From positions 124,001-188,000 of the forward strand of contig JANBVO010000011.1 in NCBI GenBank assembly GCA_030052745.1: 64,000 nucleotides of DNA, given 5' to 3'. The translations under genes and the position numbers were made by a program. The stretch comes from Pleurostoma richardsiae. Taxonomy: Eukaryota > Ascomycota > Sordariomycetes > Calosphaeriales > Pleurostomataceae. This document shows positions 46,692 to 57,397 of this stretch, in pieces. Position 1 is the first letter of the stretch; every line of letters starts with the position of its first letter. The notes below the pieces were generated by a model, which was given only the letters and a program-made list of their open reading frames with translations, had not been told where the DNA came from and ran no database searches.

Positions 46692-47807
46692 CTACCGTGA
46701 TGAGCTCTCCCGGAGTACACCCACGTGCACGACGAATCCTTTCTCGGGTCGCAGCTGCCCCGGGAGAGCTTCGTGCGGCACGCGCCACACGTGGAAGTCC
46801 TGGGCGAATCGCTCGATCCATGCCTCGAAGACACCCGGGTCGCGCAGCTGCTGGGCGACGACGCAGACGCACGGCTGCCTCGGACCTGCTTCATTCGGAA
46901 CCTCCTCCCGCGCCCGGAGGCGGCAGGCATCGGCGCAGGTCTGCACAAACGGCGGGATCAGTGCCTCGTTGTAGATGCAGTCGCAGGCGAGAACAGCGTC
47001 AAAGGATGAGGAAGGGCCGGGCTGCAGGATAGAGGGCGTCACTGCATCACTCTCCCAGTCTAGGGGAGTGAAGCGGATGCGGTCAGGGCGTAACTGGGAA
47101 ACAGGTGACGGTGAGTACCTGGGTTGGTGGTTGCTTGCTTTGGCTCTACGGCTCTTGGAGGAGGGTTTGTGCCCGTGGTGGGAGTGTGATGCTGCTGAGA
47201 AGACCTCGCTGTTCTCTGTGAGGTTCTGCTCGACGAGCCTGGCCACGTAGGCTTGATCTGACAGGATATATTGTGAAACCTGGGGTGAGAGGGCCAGGCC
47301 TACGATGCCTGATATACCGCAGCCGAGCTCGAGAACTGCGGATGAAGAGGATATGATGCCGGATTTCGAAAGGATGTTATCTGCAGAAACGAGCCATTCC
47401 GCAAATAAGGGTGTGATCTTCCAAACGACTTCGCTCGGCAAAGCGGGAGATGCTCAGCTAAGCTCTCATAAGGCGTGGGAAGGAAGAGGGTGGAAGGGGG
47501 TCAAGCACTAACCTGCCCCCGTGGTTCCGCCGGCGCGGTTGGATGAGAGCACGGAGGGAGACTGATGGATGGTAAGATCCCGGCCGGCAATGGTCAGCTC
47601 GAGGATGGATGCCCTCGAATCGACGAAGCCAAGGTTCTGGGACGGGATGTCGTGGGAAAACAGCATAAAGGTCTCTGCAGGTGCACCGTTAGCTACATGG
47701 CCGTTGGAGTGTGCAGCATGAAGATGACATAAGCCGCGGTTCTCGTTACCTTCATCTGGATCGTCGATTTCGGGCCCAAGGAGGCCCGTCAGACCGCCCA
47801 GATCCAT
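46692..47807 (-). CDS. RKM5: Ribosomal protein lysine methyltransferase Rkm5-like (Methyltransf_16)
   Basis: In yeast Rkm5 methylates a lysine of ribosomal protein L1. Exons are 47807-47750, 47674-47513 and 47428-46692, giving 318 residues. The SAM-binding motif is LELGCGISGIVGLAL, followed by LSDQAYVARLVEQNL, TPLDWE and the DCIYNEAL post-motif typical of the seven-strand family. The N-terminal part (TFMLFSHDIPSQNLGFVD, LSSNRAGGTTGA) matches the filamentous-fungus form. Intron 1 (75 nt, branch GCTAAC) is a multiple of three and has no stop, so retention would insert 25 residues. Intron 2 (84 nt) ends in GAAG, joining GTTGA to VVWKITPLFAEWL. I use the ATG at 47807; an upstream in-frame one at 47888 is possible. 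Confidence 0.85.
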
Positions 47808-49594
47808 GAGGGACAGACAGCAGGACGGTCTGGCTCGAATGCGACACCAAATGCGCGTCCCTGGTCCCCCAACGGATAGTATTGGCACCGGTTCCGAATC
47901 CCAACGGTTTTAGAATGCTGACAGATCTGATCGATAACAGGCTACTATGGAGTATCGATAAGTAACAATAGCCAATCCCGACTGCAAGTGTACGCAGGTA
48001 AGCGGAGGACATCGACCGACCAACAGGGAGTCGTTGGGGAGCCAGCTCCGGCGCATGCACGGCGCATGCTTGCGGTACACGCCGAGTACCTAGGTATCTG
48101 CATATGGCACTTACAGCTGATAATGCGAGATGCAGGAGGTGAAGGAAGATCCTGTGCGCTGGGAAAACCGCCCAATACTGTAGGATGCGGTGGCTAATTT
48201 AGGGCCTATCAGCCTCTGGTCCCTTGTAGATTGCAATTCTCTACCAGTTGGCCCTTCCGCGGTCCTTGTGCATCATTCGTGAAGCACGGGAGCTTGTGAC
48301 AGCGGTATCGAGCAGGTTGTGCTGTGCGAGCCGATCCGTAGGGCGAACAAATAACTTCAGTGGGCTGGGGGCTTGCCCAGACGCAAGCTTTCGGAGCAAG
48401 GGGACGAGTAGTCGGTAGCTCCGTACGACTGCAGGAGGGAGACGCAAAGGATGACAAGTAACTCTGGGCGGCCGGCTGTGCTGGTGGACGAGGCGTCTTT
48501 AGCTTTTCCCACCCAACCGTGTGACCAGTGTGACCAAGCAGCCAAGGAGGAGGAGGAGGAGGAGGAGGAGGGAGATGTTGAGTGCTGACTGTGATGTGTT
48601 GGGCGTGTCGTATGCGACGGGTCTGCGCCTCCACAGAGCCAGCAGCGAATAGAGCAGCGAATAGATGGGCTCCAGATCACCAATTTAGACACAAGAGCCC
48701 GAGCTGCAGAGGCGAAATCTGGAGGCCAAGACAGTCGGATGCCTGTGGCGTTTCCCTAGTCGTCGCCGGGAATTTGCGGTGTCTTGTTTCGTCATACCGG
48801 GGAGGACGGTAAAACGGGGTTGGCCAGCTGGATATGGGGAGGCAACAGAGGCAGCTAGGGCCAACTTGGCGAGATACAGCAGTGGCTAACATTACGGGGG
48901 GCGGATTGCATATCCATGTACCGGCAGTACGCCGTCTGCAGGCAAAAGAGGGAAAAGATACACGCGCCAGAGCAGAAGCGCGGTTAGGTAGGGAGGTACT
49001 TGCGGTAGGTTCCCTCAGATGCGGAGAGCTCGGGCCCAGAGGAGGCACCGACCTTGCCTAACCGGGCGGTCACTTAACTTTAGGTGGCATCGAGCGCTGC
49101 AACTGCCTGGGCAAGCCTGGCTCTCCTCGCTGGGAGACCTTGTTGGAAATGAAAACTCGTCAATAACAACCTTCCTCCTTCTCCCGGCCTCCCCCCTTTC
49201 TGCCCTCTTCTCTTCCTCCAGGGTCTCCTTCGCCTTCTTCTCCTCTTCCTCTTCCTCTTACTCTTCACCCGCGCTCATATCCCTACGGGCACGTCCTATT
49301 TCCTCTCATTTCTGCTTCCTTGTTTTCGTTGAGCCGTTGCGCTAAAGGGCCCCCTTTTCCTGTGATATCCTGCCTCCGCCGAGCTAGTCCTGCCTTAGTT
49401 CACTTCAAGCACCGGACCTGTGACGTCTCCGCCACCGGGCAACACTACTACCACTACCAACTTCACGCGACGACCAACTTTTGCCTTTCCCCTCCGCAAA
49501 CTCCCCGTCGGCTCTCTTCCTCGACGAGGACAATACTCTTCTTGCGGCTTCACGAACACTTCTTTCCCTGACGACTTCGTCGCCTTCCTCCAAG
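47808..49594. promoter_or_regulatory. Divergent promoter region, RKM5 / acyl-CoA synthetase
   Basis: This 1.8-kb interval holds a GAG/GGA triplet run at about 48545-48573, GAGTACCTAGGTATC at 48085-48099, and a long CT-rich tract at about 49170-49330 typical of the leader of a strongly expressed fungal gene. No coding frame is convincing. Confidence 0.45.
48545..48573. repeat. GGA trinucleotide microsatellite
   Basis: An uninterrupted run of about nine GAG/GGA triplets lies in non-coding DNA between RKM5 and the acyl-CoA synthetase gene. Confidence 0.8.
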
Positions 49595-51812
49595 ATGTCG
49601 CACCACGTCACCCTCTACCCGCGGATGTCCGCCAAGCCCCCCTTCACTGTCGAAGTCCCTGGCCAGCCAGAGCCCAAGGGCGAGACAAAGATCCGGCGCC
49701 ATCCCAACTCCGTCCCGGATATTCTTGCGAAACCCCAGCCCAACATCAGCACCATCTACGAGCTCGTACGGGTGTCCGTTGAGAAGTATGGCAACGCGAA
49801 ATGCATGGGTTCGCGGCGCCTGTTGCGCACCCACCAAGAGACCAAGAAGGTCAAGAAGATGATCGATGGTGTCGAGCGGGAGGTCGACAAGCAGTGGACG
49901 TACTTCGAGTTGAGCGGCTACGACTACATTACTTTCTCCGAATATGAGAAGCTAGTTCTCCAAGTTGGCGCCGGCTTCAGGAAGCTGGGTCTGGAGAAGG
50001 ATGACAGGATCCATCTCTTCGCAGCGACGAGCGCGCACTGGCTGGCCATGTCCCACGGTGCCTCGTCCCAGTCCATGCCCATTGTGACTGCCTACGATAC
50101 CCTGGGTCAGGAGGGTCTGCGACACTCTATGGTCGCGACCAAGGCAAAACTCATCTTCCTCGACCCGCATCTGCTGCCGACGCTGACCAACGTGCTGAAT
50201 GACGCAACCGAGGTCAGGCACGTCATCTGGAACAACCAGAACGAGGCCAAGAAGGAGCATGTTGAGAAGCTAAAAGCTGCATTCCCCCACATCAGCATAA
50301 TGAGCTTTGAGGACCTTCGGAGACTGGGCGAGGCTTACCCCGTTGACCCCGTTCCTCCCACTCCCGAAGATCTGTGCTGTATCATGTACACTTCTGGATC
50401 TACTGGCACACCCAAGGGTGTGCCTCTGAAGCACAAGAACGTTGTTGCGGCTGGTAAGTTGCCTCTTGAGAGCATCCCACACCATGATTATCTGCGTACA
50501 TGCTCACCTGTCTATCAGTTGCCGGCGTCAGCGTTGTCGTCCAGCCATTTATCGGGCCCGGCGATGGCCTCCTCACCTATCTCCCGCTCGCCCACATCCT
50601 CGAATTCGTTTTCGAAAACGCCGCCCTCTTCTGGGGCGCCACTATGGGCTACGGTAATCCCAAGACACTGTCTGACACTTCAGTTCGAAACTGCAATGGA
50701 GATATTCGGGAGTTCAAGCCTAGCGTCCTGGTCGGCGTGCCGGCGGTGTGGGAGAGTGTTAAGAAGGGCATCATCGCCAAGGTTAATTCCAGCAGTCCTG
50801 TCGTCCGGAACCTGTTCTGGGGCGCCATGTGGGCAAAGGGCGCTCTCTTGAACGCGGGTCTTCCGGGCTCTGGGCTTCTGGATTCTGTGGTGTTCAAGAA
50901 GATCAAGGAGGCTACGGGCGGTCGCATGAAGCTCTGCATGAATGGCGGTGGCCCCGTCGCAAAGGAAACCCAGCGCTTTATCTCTATGGCAATCTGCCCC
51001 ATGATCATCGGCTACGGCTTGACCGAGACCACCGCTATGGGTGTTCTGCAAAATCCTCTGGAGTGGACTACTGATGCCATAGGAGGCATGCCGGCTTCTG
51101 TCGAGTGCAAACTGGTTGATTTCGACGAGGCTGGATACTTTGCCACGAACAAACCCAACCCGCAAGGCGAGGTCTGGCTACGGGGTCCTAGTGTCATGGA
51201 CGGATACTACCAGAACGACAAGGAGACGGAAGAGTCCATGACGGCGGATGGCTGGTTCAAGACGGGTGATATTGGCGAGTTTGATCGCAACGGCCACCTC
51301 AAGCTGATTGACCGGAAGAAGAACCTTATCAAGACCCAGAACGGCGAGTACATCGCTCTGGAGAAGCTGGAGTCCATCTACAGGTCGGCTCACGTGGTTG
51401 CCAACATCTGTGTTTACGCAGACGACTCCAAGGCCAAGCCGGTCGCCATCATTGTGCCGGCTGAACCGGTCCTGAAGAAGATGGCGTCGTCCCTCGGCGT
51501 CGAGGGCAGCACGCTTGAGGAGCTTGTCCACAACAAGAAGCTCCAGGGTGCGGTCCTCAAGGAGCTGCAGACAGCCGGCAGAAACGGTGGCCTGTCTGGG
51601 ATCGAGATCATTGAGGGTGTCGTCGTGTCGGACGAAGAGTGGACGCCTCAGAACGTAAGCTTCGATTCGTTCTTTCCGTCTGTCCCATAGTATTGAGTTT
51701 GATGCTGACGTCTTCTCAGGGCCTCGTGACCGCGGCGCAGAAGCTCAACCGCAAGGGTATCTTGAACAAGTTCAAGAAGGAGGTCGCTGAAGCCTACGGC
51801 TCCTCCGACTAG
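49595..51812 (+). CDS. Long-chain fatty acid CoA ligase (Faa1/Faa4-like)
   Basis: The enzyme activates long-chain fatty acids to acyl-CoA via an acyl-AMP, supplying lipid synthesis and beta-oxidation. Exons are 49595-50453, 50519-51654 and 51720-51812, giving 695 residues, the usual length. The AMP-binding motif YTSGSTGTPKGVPLKHKN lies near residue 269 and is interrupted shortly after by the first 65-nt intron. Later motifs are YLPLAHILEFVFE, GYGLTETTAMG, DGWFKTGDIGEFD and the FACS signature ending DRKKNLIKTQNGEYIALEKLE. The C-terminus LNRKGILNKFKKEVAEAYGSSD is typical. The ATG at 49595 follows a CT-rich leader; the 38 in-frame codons upstream look like leader sequence. No signal peptide is present. 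Confidence 0.95.
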
Positions 51813-52639
51813 GTTTGACGGTGAACGCTTCTCCTAGTATGTGTTCATGAATGTGTGGAGTTGTTGATTTTTCGCGCGTTCTCGCTTGTCTCGTTGGCTA
51901 GCCTGCTCTCTAGATGGACAGTGGGCAGGACCGAGGGAGGCACAGAAGGACTGGACGCCGCCAGTAATCGGGGGGTTGCGAGTCGGAGGGCTTTTGGAAC
52001 GCCGGACACCACGGGCAACGCACTTTATTCGTCTCTCCCGATTTTGTGTAACTACTTTGTAACATTTTAGGCAGCCTGGGCCGCGAAAAAAGAAGGCAGG
52101 AGGTACTGCCTTGTGTCATGTCTCTTTCTTAGCCCAGATCCAGTCAATGCATCGCTTGCGTTGGGTCGTGCTATACCGCTATATGACTGTTTCAGTGACA
52201 GGACTCGAAAACAAGACCCAGGGATATAAGGTATATCATATCGTTAGAATAACCAACAGAGACGAACGGAAAGTTTGCTGCACATATGAGATAGTTGAGA
52301 AAGCCACACACTCGCGTCATGAGTTTATTTATTGCAGGGAAAAAAAAACAAGAGACAAAGAAGAAGCCGTCAGCCCTGATCCCCAACTTCCGTTACCGAA
52401 GGACAGAGAGGGAGAACGTCGGGACGGCATATTCGTGCGGGCATATCCATTTCATATTCCACATGTCGGTTTCCTCTGTCCATCATCCATCCCCTTCCGC
52501 CTTTCACTCCATTCCCACCACTTGAACGGAAATCTTTGCTTCGCGCAGCCCAAAGTCCGCCCCCTCCCCGGCCCGGCCCGCCTTCCCCCTCCCCTCCTCA
52601 CCCTCCCGCGCCACTCTTCCCTCCCTCCTTCCCGCGTTC
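51813..52639. other. Convergent 3' intergenic region, acyl-CoA synthetase / NCS-1
   Basis: About 0.8 kb between converging stop codons. A pyrimidine-rich tract near 52555-52630 lies just past the NCS-1 stop. No gene is visible. Confidence 0.45.
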
Positions 52640-53696
52640 TCAGACCAGGCCGTCGTACAGGGACAGGGCGGACACTATGGTCTCGTCGCGTTTGCTGCCC
52701 TCCTTGAACTCCTCCATGTCGAGGCAGCCGTTCTCGTCCTTGTCCATCATGCGGAAGATCTTCTTGACGCGCTTCTCGGGCGTGTCCTCGTCTTCTGGCA
52801 GCTTCACCATGGACCCGACCTGTAGAGGGTAAATGCATCAGCCGAGCGCTCATATATTCCGCTTCCCCGCCCGCGCGATAGGGGATGGAAGGGGTGGAAG
52901 GAGGTCCCAGTAGAATATCGGAGAAAGAGAGGAGACGCACCATCTTGTAGATCGCCTCGACGATCTTAAGCATCTCTTCGTAGCTGATCTTGCCGTCGCC
53001 GTCGATGTCGTAGAGCTGGAAGGCCCAGTCGAGCTTGTCCTCCATCTTGCCCCGCGAGGTGACGCTCAGCGCGCAGATGAACTCCTTGAAGTCGATGCTG
53101 CCGGACTTGTCGCTGTCGAAGACGTTGAAGACGTAGTCGGCGAAGGAGGACGGGTCGCCGAAGGGGAAGAACTGCCGGTAGATCTTCTGGAACTCCTCCT
53201 TGGTGAGCATCCCCGAGGGGCAGTCCTTGAGGAAGCCTGTCCTCCCGCCGCAACGGGTATCTCGTCAGCCAGGTGCGCTCTCTTCTCAGGGGACTGGTCT
53301 GGGCATTGGGAGCACTGGGTCGCGAGGGAGGAAGGGAGGAGGCGGCGGGCGGAGATATCGGCATCGCGTTGTGTCCGGGGGGATTGCTCACCCTTATACC
53401 ATTGCTGCAGCTCCTTCTTGTCGAAGTGAGTCGACTTCTGCAGTTCGGCCAGCTGCTCTTGCGAGAGCTTGGACTGTCTGGGCGGGTTCGCAATTGTCAG
53501 CAGAGCTCAGGCTGCGGCTTTCGAGATCTCGGCGTCGCAGGAAAGAGGGGCCTTGGAGGGGCCCAAGCAACGATCGCCATGTCGGCCTCGCGCATTGCGC
53601 GCAGTGCCCATCGTGGAGGCGACGTGCTGTTCCCTCGTCCTGGACATGTCTGCCGGGGGCATAGCGCTCTGAAGAAATTACTCACGATTTGCCCAT
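52640..53696 (-). CDS. NCS1: Neuronal calcium sensor 1 / frequenin homolog (EF-hand protein)
   Basis: NCS-1 (Frq1 in yeast) is a myristoylated calcium sensor that recruits phosphatidylinositol 4-kinase to membranes. Exons are 53696-53686 (11 nt), 53477-53392, 53236-52941 and 52819-52640, giving 190 residues, the exact family length. The N-terminal MGKSQSKLS fits myristoylation at Gly2. EF-hand 1 is degenerate ([13 protein letters not shown]), as in the whole family. Functional loops are visible at [26 protein letters not shown] and [13 protein letters not shown]. The introns are 208, 155 and 121 nt, clearly longer than almost all others in this window. The first exon holds only three codons and two bases, so the gene is easily mis-started. 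Confidence 0.95.
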
Positions 53697-55594
53697 GTCA
53701 ACTAGCAGCGGTTGCTAGCCTTGGGGAGCTGAGAGTCTTCGCGGCGAGCGCTGGTGACCAGGCGGGGTTATGCGACGGCGCCACAAAGTGACGGCTGCAG
53801 TGCGGAAGGCAGGAAATCCGATATTCGAGGAGACGAGACGAAGAATGCCCGGTTCGAAATCAAAGAAACGTCTTGCGCTGTTCTTTCGCGACGAGAAAAA
53901 GGAGGCGCCAAAGGAAGGTCTCGTGGTCTTGTCGAGGCTATGATTTGTAGATTGTTGGTAATGGGGGGGGGGTTCCTGGGCCTGGAACGAGGGAGACCAA
54001 CACCAGGGCAAGTAAAGCAGCGCAGTACGTCAGGCCGTGTCGGGGGGTTCGAGGGGTACCTGGACTGGGGGCTGGAGCCAGTTGGGGCGGCGGCGGCGCC
54101 GGCAATATACGGAGTCTCAGTCTACCTACAGTACTATGGTGCGGTACGTATTAGGGGAGGAAAATGAGGCTAAAAGACTGACACGCTAAGCTGGGCGGCC
54201 GTCCTGCGACCTGTGTCCTATGTGCTACGTGCTACCTGACGTATTGCCCGTATTACACCTTACCTTGAGGTATCTTGGTAATCATTAACGAGAAGATGCT
54301 CTGGAGCCTGCCCGGTTCTCTCGGAAGATGAATAACTAGCGACTTCTGCGACCGGAGAAAAGCACACGAGGCAACAGCGCCGTGGCACAATGGCCGATAT
54401 AGGTGTGGCTGAGGCCAGGAACCCCGTGGCAGAGATAGGCGCTTAGCATCGTCGCTATCAATGTATGGATGCATCAATGAGCGGGAGGCCTGCGGATGGC
54501 GACAAGCTTTGGCTCTGCAGGCTTAGCAGGGACCCAACAGCTGGGCGACGGACGGGAGGTGACGTTGACAAAGTCGCGGCGGAACCCGATGATAGGTGCA
54601 GACAGGCAACAGACCGGACGACCCAGTAATCCAGGGCTGCTGGAATCCAGTGTGTGTGCCTCAAGTGGATAAAGGAGACGCCAGCGACAAGCGACGGCAT
54701 TCGAGACAGATGTTTTGTTTCATCGAATGGATGCTGCTAAGGAAATGCCATCCAATCTGCGGCACCTCTTAACTGCCATCGTAAGGTACCACTGTACCAG
54801 GTACGGATTACGATAGCAGTGGTGTCTTCAGGGGCACTGGCGGCCGCTGACTGGCCAGACTCGCTTACCTAAATAGGGGGCTGTGCAACTGGCCAAGGTC
54901 CAGAAAGGGCAGTTGCGACGATGGCCTCGCAGTTGTTTCAAACCTCCCGTTTCGAAACCTTCACTGGGGTGCTGGAGGTGATACCGCATTACCCTTGAAC
55001 CCATGTGGCTTGATATCAAGTGAAAATAGAGCTCCATCTTTCGTGCTGGACAATTTCGTCCTCGCATCAACGTCTTGCGTTGCTGTACCGTGGGTTTCGG
55101 TGCCAATGCTCGAACAACTCTGCTGGCGTCTCCCACGAGTCAACTTCCCCTCTTGAACCTCGATGCCATGCCACTACAGAAGCACATTGCATCTAAACCT
55201 TGGCATACGATCCCTGCTAGTGGGTGCACAAGCAGTGAGCAATTCGTTCGCCCAGAAGAGAAGAAGAGGAAACAGACGCGACAAGATAGACGAGAGGACA
55301 ACGACGGCCATCCTGTGTATGAAACTGGCTGTCATTGCTCTCTAGTCCTCCGCGCAAGTCTAAGATCCGAAATAACGCTGATACCCCCAGGTTAATTATG
55401 GACTATATTTTTACACCAGACATGTCTCTTGTCCAAGCGGTTATTGCCAATTACTGACATGACTGAAATGAAGAGGACGCTGAAAATGACCGCTTTCCTC
55501 ACTCATCGGGAATCAAGACGTGATTACAACTTGTAAGTCGGTTCTGCTGATGTTTCCTTTCCAGGACCCCAGGTCTAGAGGTCTTTCCCGGTGT
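53697..55594. other. Intergenic region upstream of NCS-1 and downstream of the hemerythrin gene
   Basis: This 1.9-kb interval holds the NCS-1 promoter and the hemerythrin 3' untranslated region. It contains a run of ten G residues at 53963-53972 and several GGTACC/TACCTAC motifs (54054, 54122, 54786, 54800). No gene is visible. Confidence 0.45.
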
Positions 55595-56478
55595 TCACTC
55601 GGCAAAGGGCAGATCGCGCGGTCTGCCATGAGTGTCGCACGGGGCGAACTGCCACCAGCCCTTGTGCTTGGGCACAAACACCCATCGGAATAGAATCAGG
55701 ACAAACCAGGGCATCGGCGGCCACGCGGCATATTTCCCACCCTCGAAAGTTGTATCATGGGTCTGCAGGGCGTACGGGAACTCTTCCACCTACGATTCAG
55801 CTCAGTCAGCGGATTAACGATGAGGGGGCGGTGTCATTGCTCTCACCTTGACCTTCGGGTCGTTCGCCTTCTTCAGAATCTCTGCCTGGAGGTCCTTGAA
55901 CCACTTGTCCCAATCGGCTTTGTCCTCATACTGGCTCAGCTTCACGAGGGTGTCGATCTCGTCATGGAGATGCTGACGCAACACCGGCATGAACGAGTCG
56001 ATGAGCCCCCTGAGCTTCTGCCCGTCATACTTCTCCTTGCCCTCCTTCACGCTGGATAGGTAGCCCTCGTAAGCCTCGAGGCCGCCGTGGAAGGCCCGAT
56101 GCTGGTCTACGTTGGCGTCCATCAGCCCTGTGACACCCGCGAGCTTCTCCATACTCGGGAACATCATCGTTTCTTCCGCCTCATGGTGCTCGTGCAGCAG
56201 GCTGCCCCAACAGGCGGCAAAGTTGACGAAATCTGGGATCACGGCGGGCGATCTCTCGACGTTGACGCACTGCAGGTAGATGCTATTGATGCCGCGCAGC
56301 AGGAAGTTATGCACGATGAGCATCTCGGGTACTATTGCCTGGCTTCCCTTGGGCTGCGGCGGTCAGCGAGATGTCTCCTAGGCAGTTGCTGCTGCAACGG
56401 ACTCGCCTTATCGCCCAGTGAGCTGGGAGTAGGGATCAGCTCGAATGGGCCGTCTGCCCAAGGTTTCTTAACGGCCAT
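55595..56478 (-). CDS. Hemerythrin (HHE) domain protein
   Basis: HHE proteins carry a four-helix bundle that can hold a di-iron centre and bind oxygen, sense redox state or store iron; the fungal function is unknown. Exons are 56478-56407, 56338-55847 and 55789-55595, giving 252 residues. Likely iron-ligand histidines occur in EMLIVHNFLLRG, LLHEHHEAEETMMFPSME, DQHRAFHGGLE and LRQHLHDEIDTL, the H-HxxxE-HxxxH-HxxxD pattern. Intron 1 (56339-56406) starts GCGAGT and ends CCAG with branch GCTGAC, so it is a GC-AG intron; it joins LGDK to AIVPEMLIVHNF as the family requires. The C-terminal 64 residues are aromatic-rich (PPMPWFVLILFRWVF, KGWWQFAP). A TATATAA lies about 150 bp upstream. Confidence 0.88.
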
Positions 56479-57397
56479 CCTGCCTCTGGTGTATCTGAAC
56501 GTCTCTAGTGCAGAAACACGGTCGGTTCTTCCGTTGATTCAGAATGTTAACGTGAACAAGTGTATGTCGAGCGGACTGGAGACAGCAAAGCCTCACGGCT
56601 GTCTGCAACAGCGGCCTGCATCTTCAACTTATATAACCGCCAGCAGCCCCCTGTGAGATAAGTTTCCCGCGATAGAGTCAGGTCAGCACAGCCTGCCCGG
56701 ATCTGTCAGCACCTAGGATCGTCCGGCGGGTGCACCCTCGCACCACCGCCGAATCATACTCCAGACAAAGTAATAAAGTGATTAGTGCTTATCCTTCCTG
56801 CCCTGGGCATCAGGGGATGCTGATCACACACAGCAAGCGAGCCTATCTCATTATCGGCCGGGCCGCGGCTGAGAACAGCGTCGACACGTCTGACGGGCGC
56901 CGGGGCCGCTTTAGGTCAGCGGTAGCATGTCCTGAGTAAAGTCTCCGGCCAGGACGACGCGTAACGGCGTAAAGGAGAGCCAGTGAGGTCTGCGCATCTC
57001 TTCCCATTTATAGCCAGAGGCAGGGCCCTGTTATCTTGTCCGCGAAGCAACGGCCCCCAAATCATCGGAGCTCGAGGTCCCACTTCTCAGATGATACTCG
57101 ACCTCTCAAGCAATGGAACCAGCGATGAGCAGATAGAGATTATCCCCTTCGAGTTATCTAGAGAAGCTACTTGATTCACGCCATGCTTTAATAAAGACCT
57201 ACATCCAACAATGCCTCATTCCTCATGTACCACTGAAAGACCTTGATAGAAACGGGCGAGGAAAGTATGACCGGTCGAGCAACGCCGAATCCCATGTAGA
57301 ACGCCTAGCACCCGCTGTGAAAACCGCCCCCTCGTTAGCCGCATGATCCCAGCCTCATCATCCATTCCCGAGCATCATTTTCTGCCTCTGAGTGCGC
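56479..57397. other. Intergenic region between CDC45 and the hemerythrin gene
   Basis: This 0.9-kb interval holds the hemerythrin promoter and the CDC45 3' untranslated region, both minus-strand. No gene or repeat is visible. Confidence 0.45.
56629..56636 (-). promoter_or_regulatory. Putative TATA box of the hemerythrin gene
   Basis: The minus strand reads TATATAAG about 150 bp upstream of the ATG at 56478, the best TATA match in the window. This is inference from sequence and position. Confidence 0.5.

Noticed and set aside
53963-53972. Run of ten G residues upstream of NCS-1
   Set aside because: A simple homopolymer in non-coding DNA; too short and isolated to claim a quadruplex or element.
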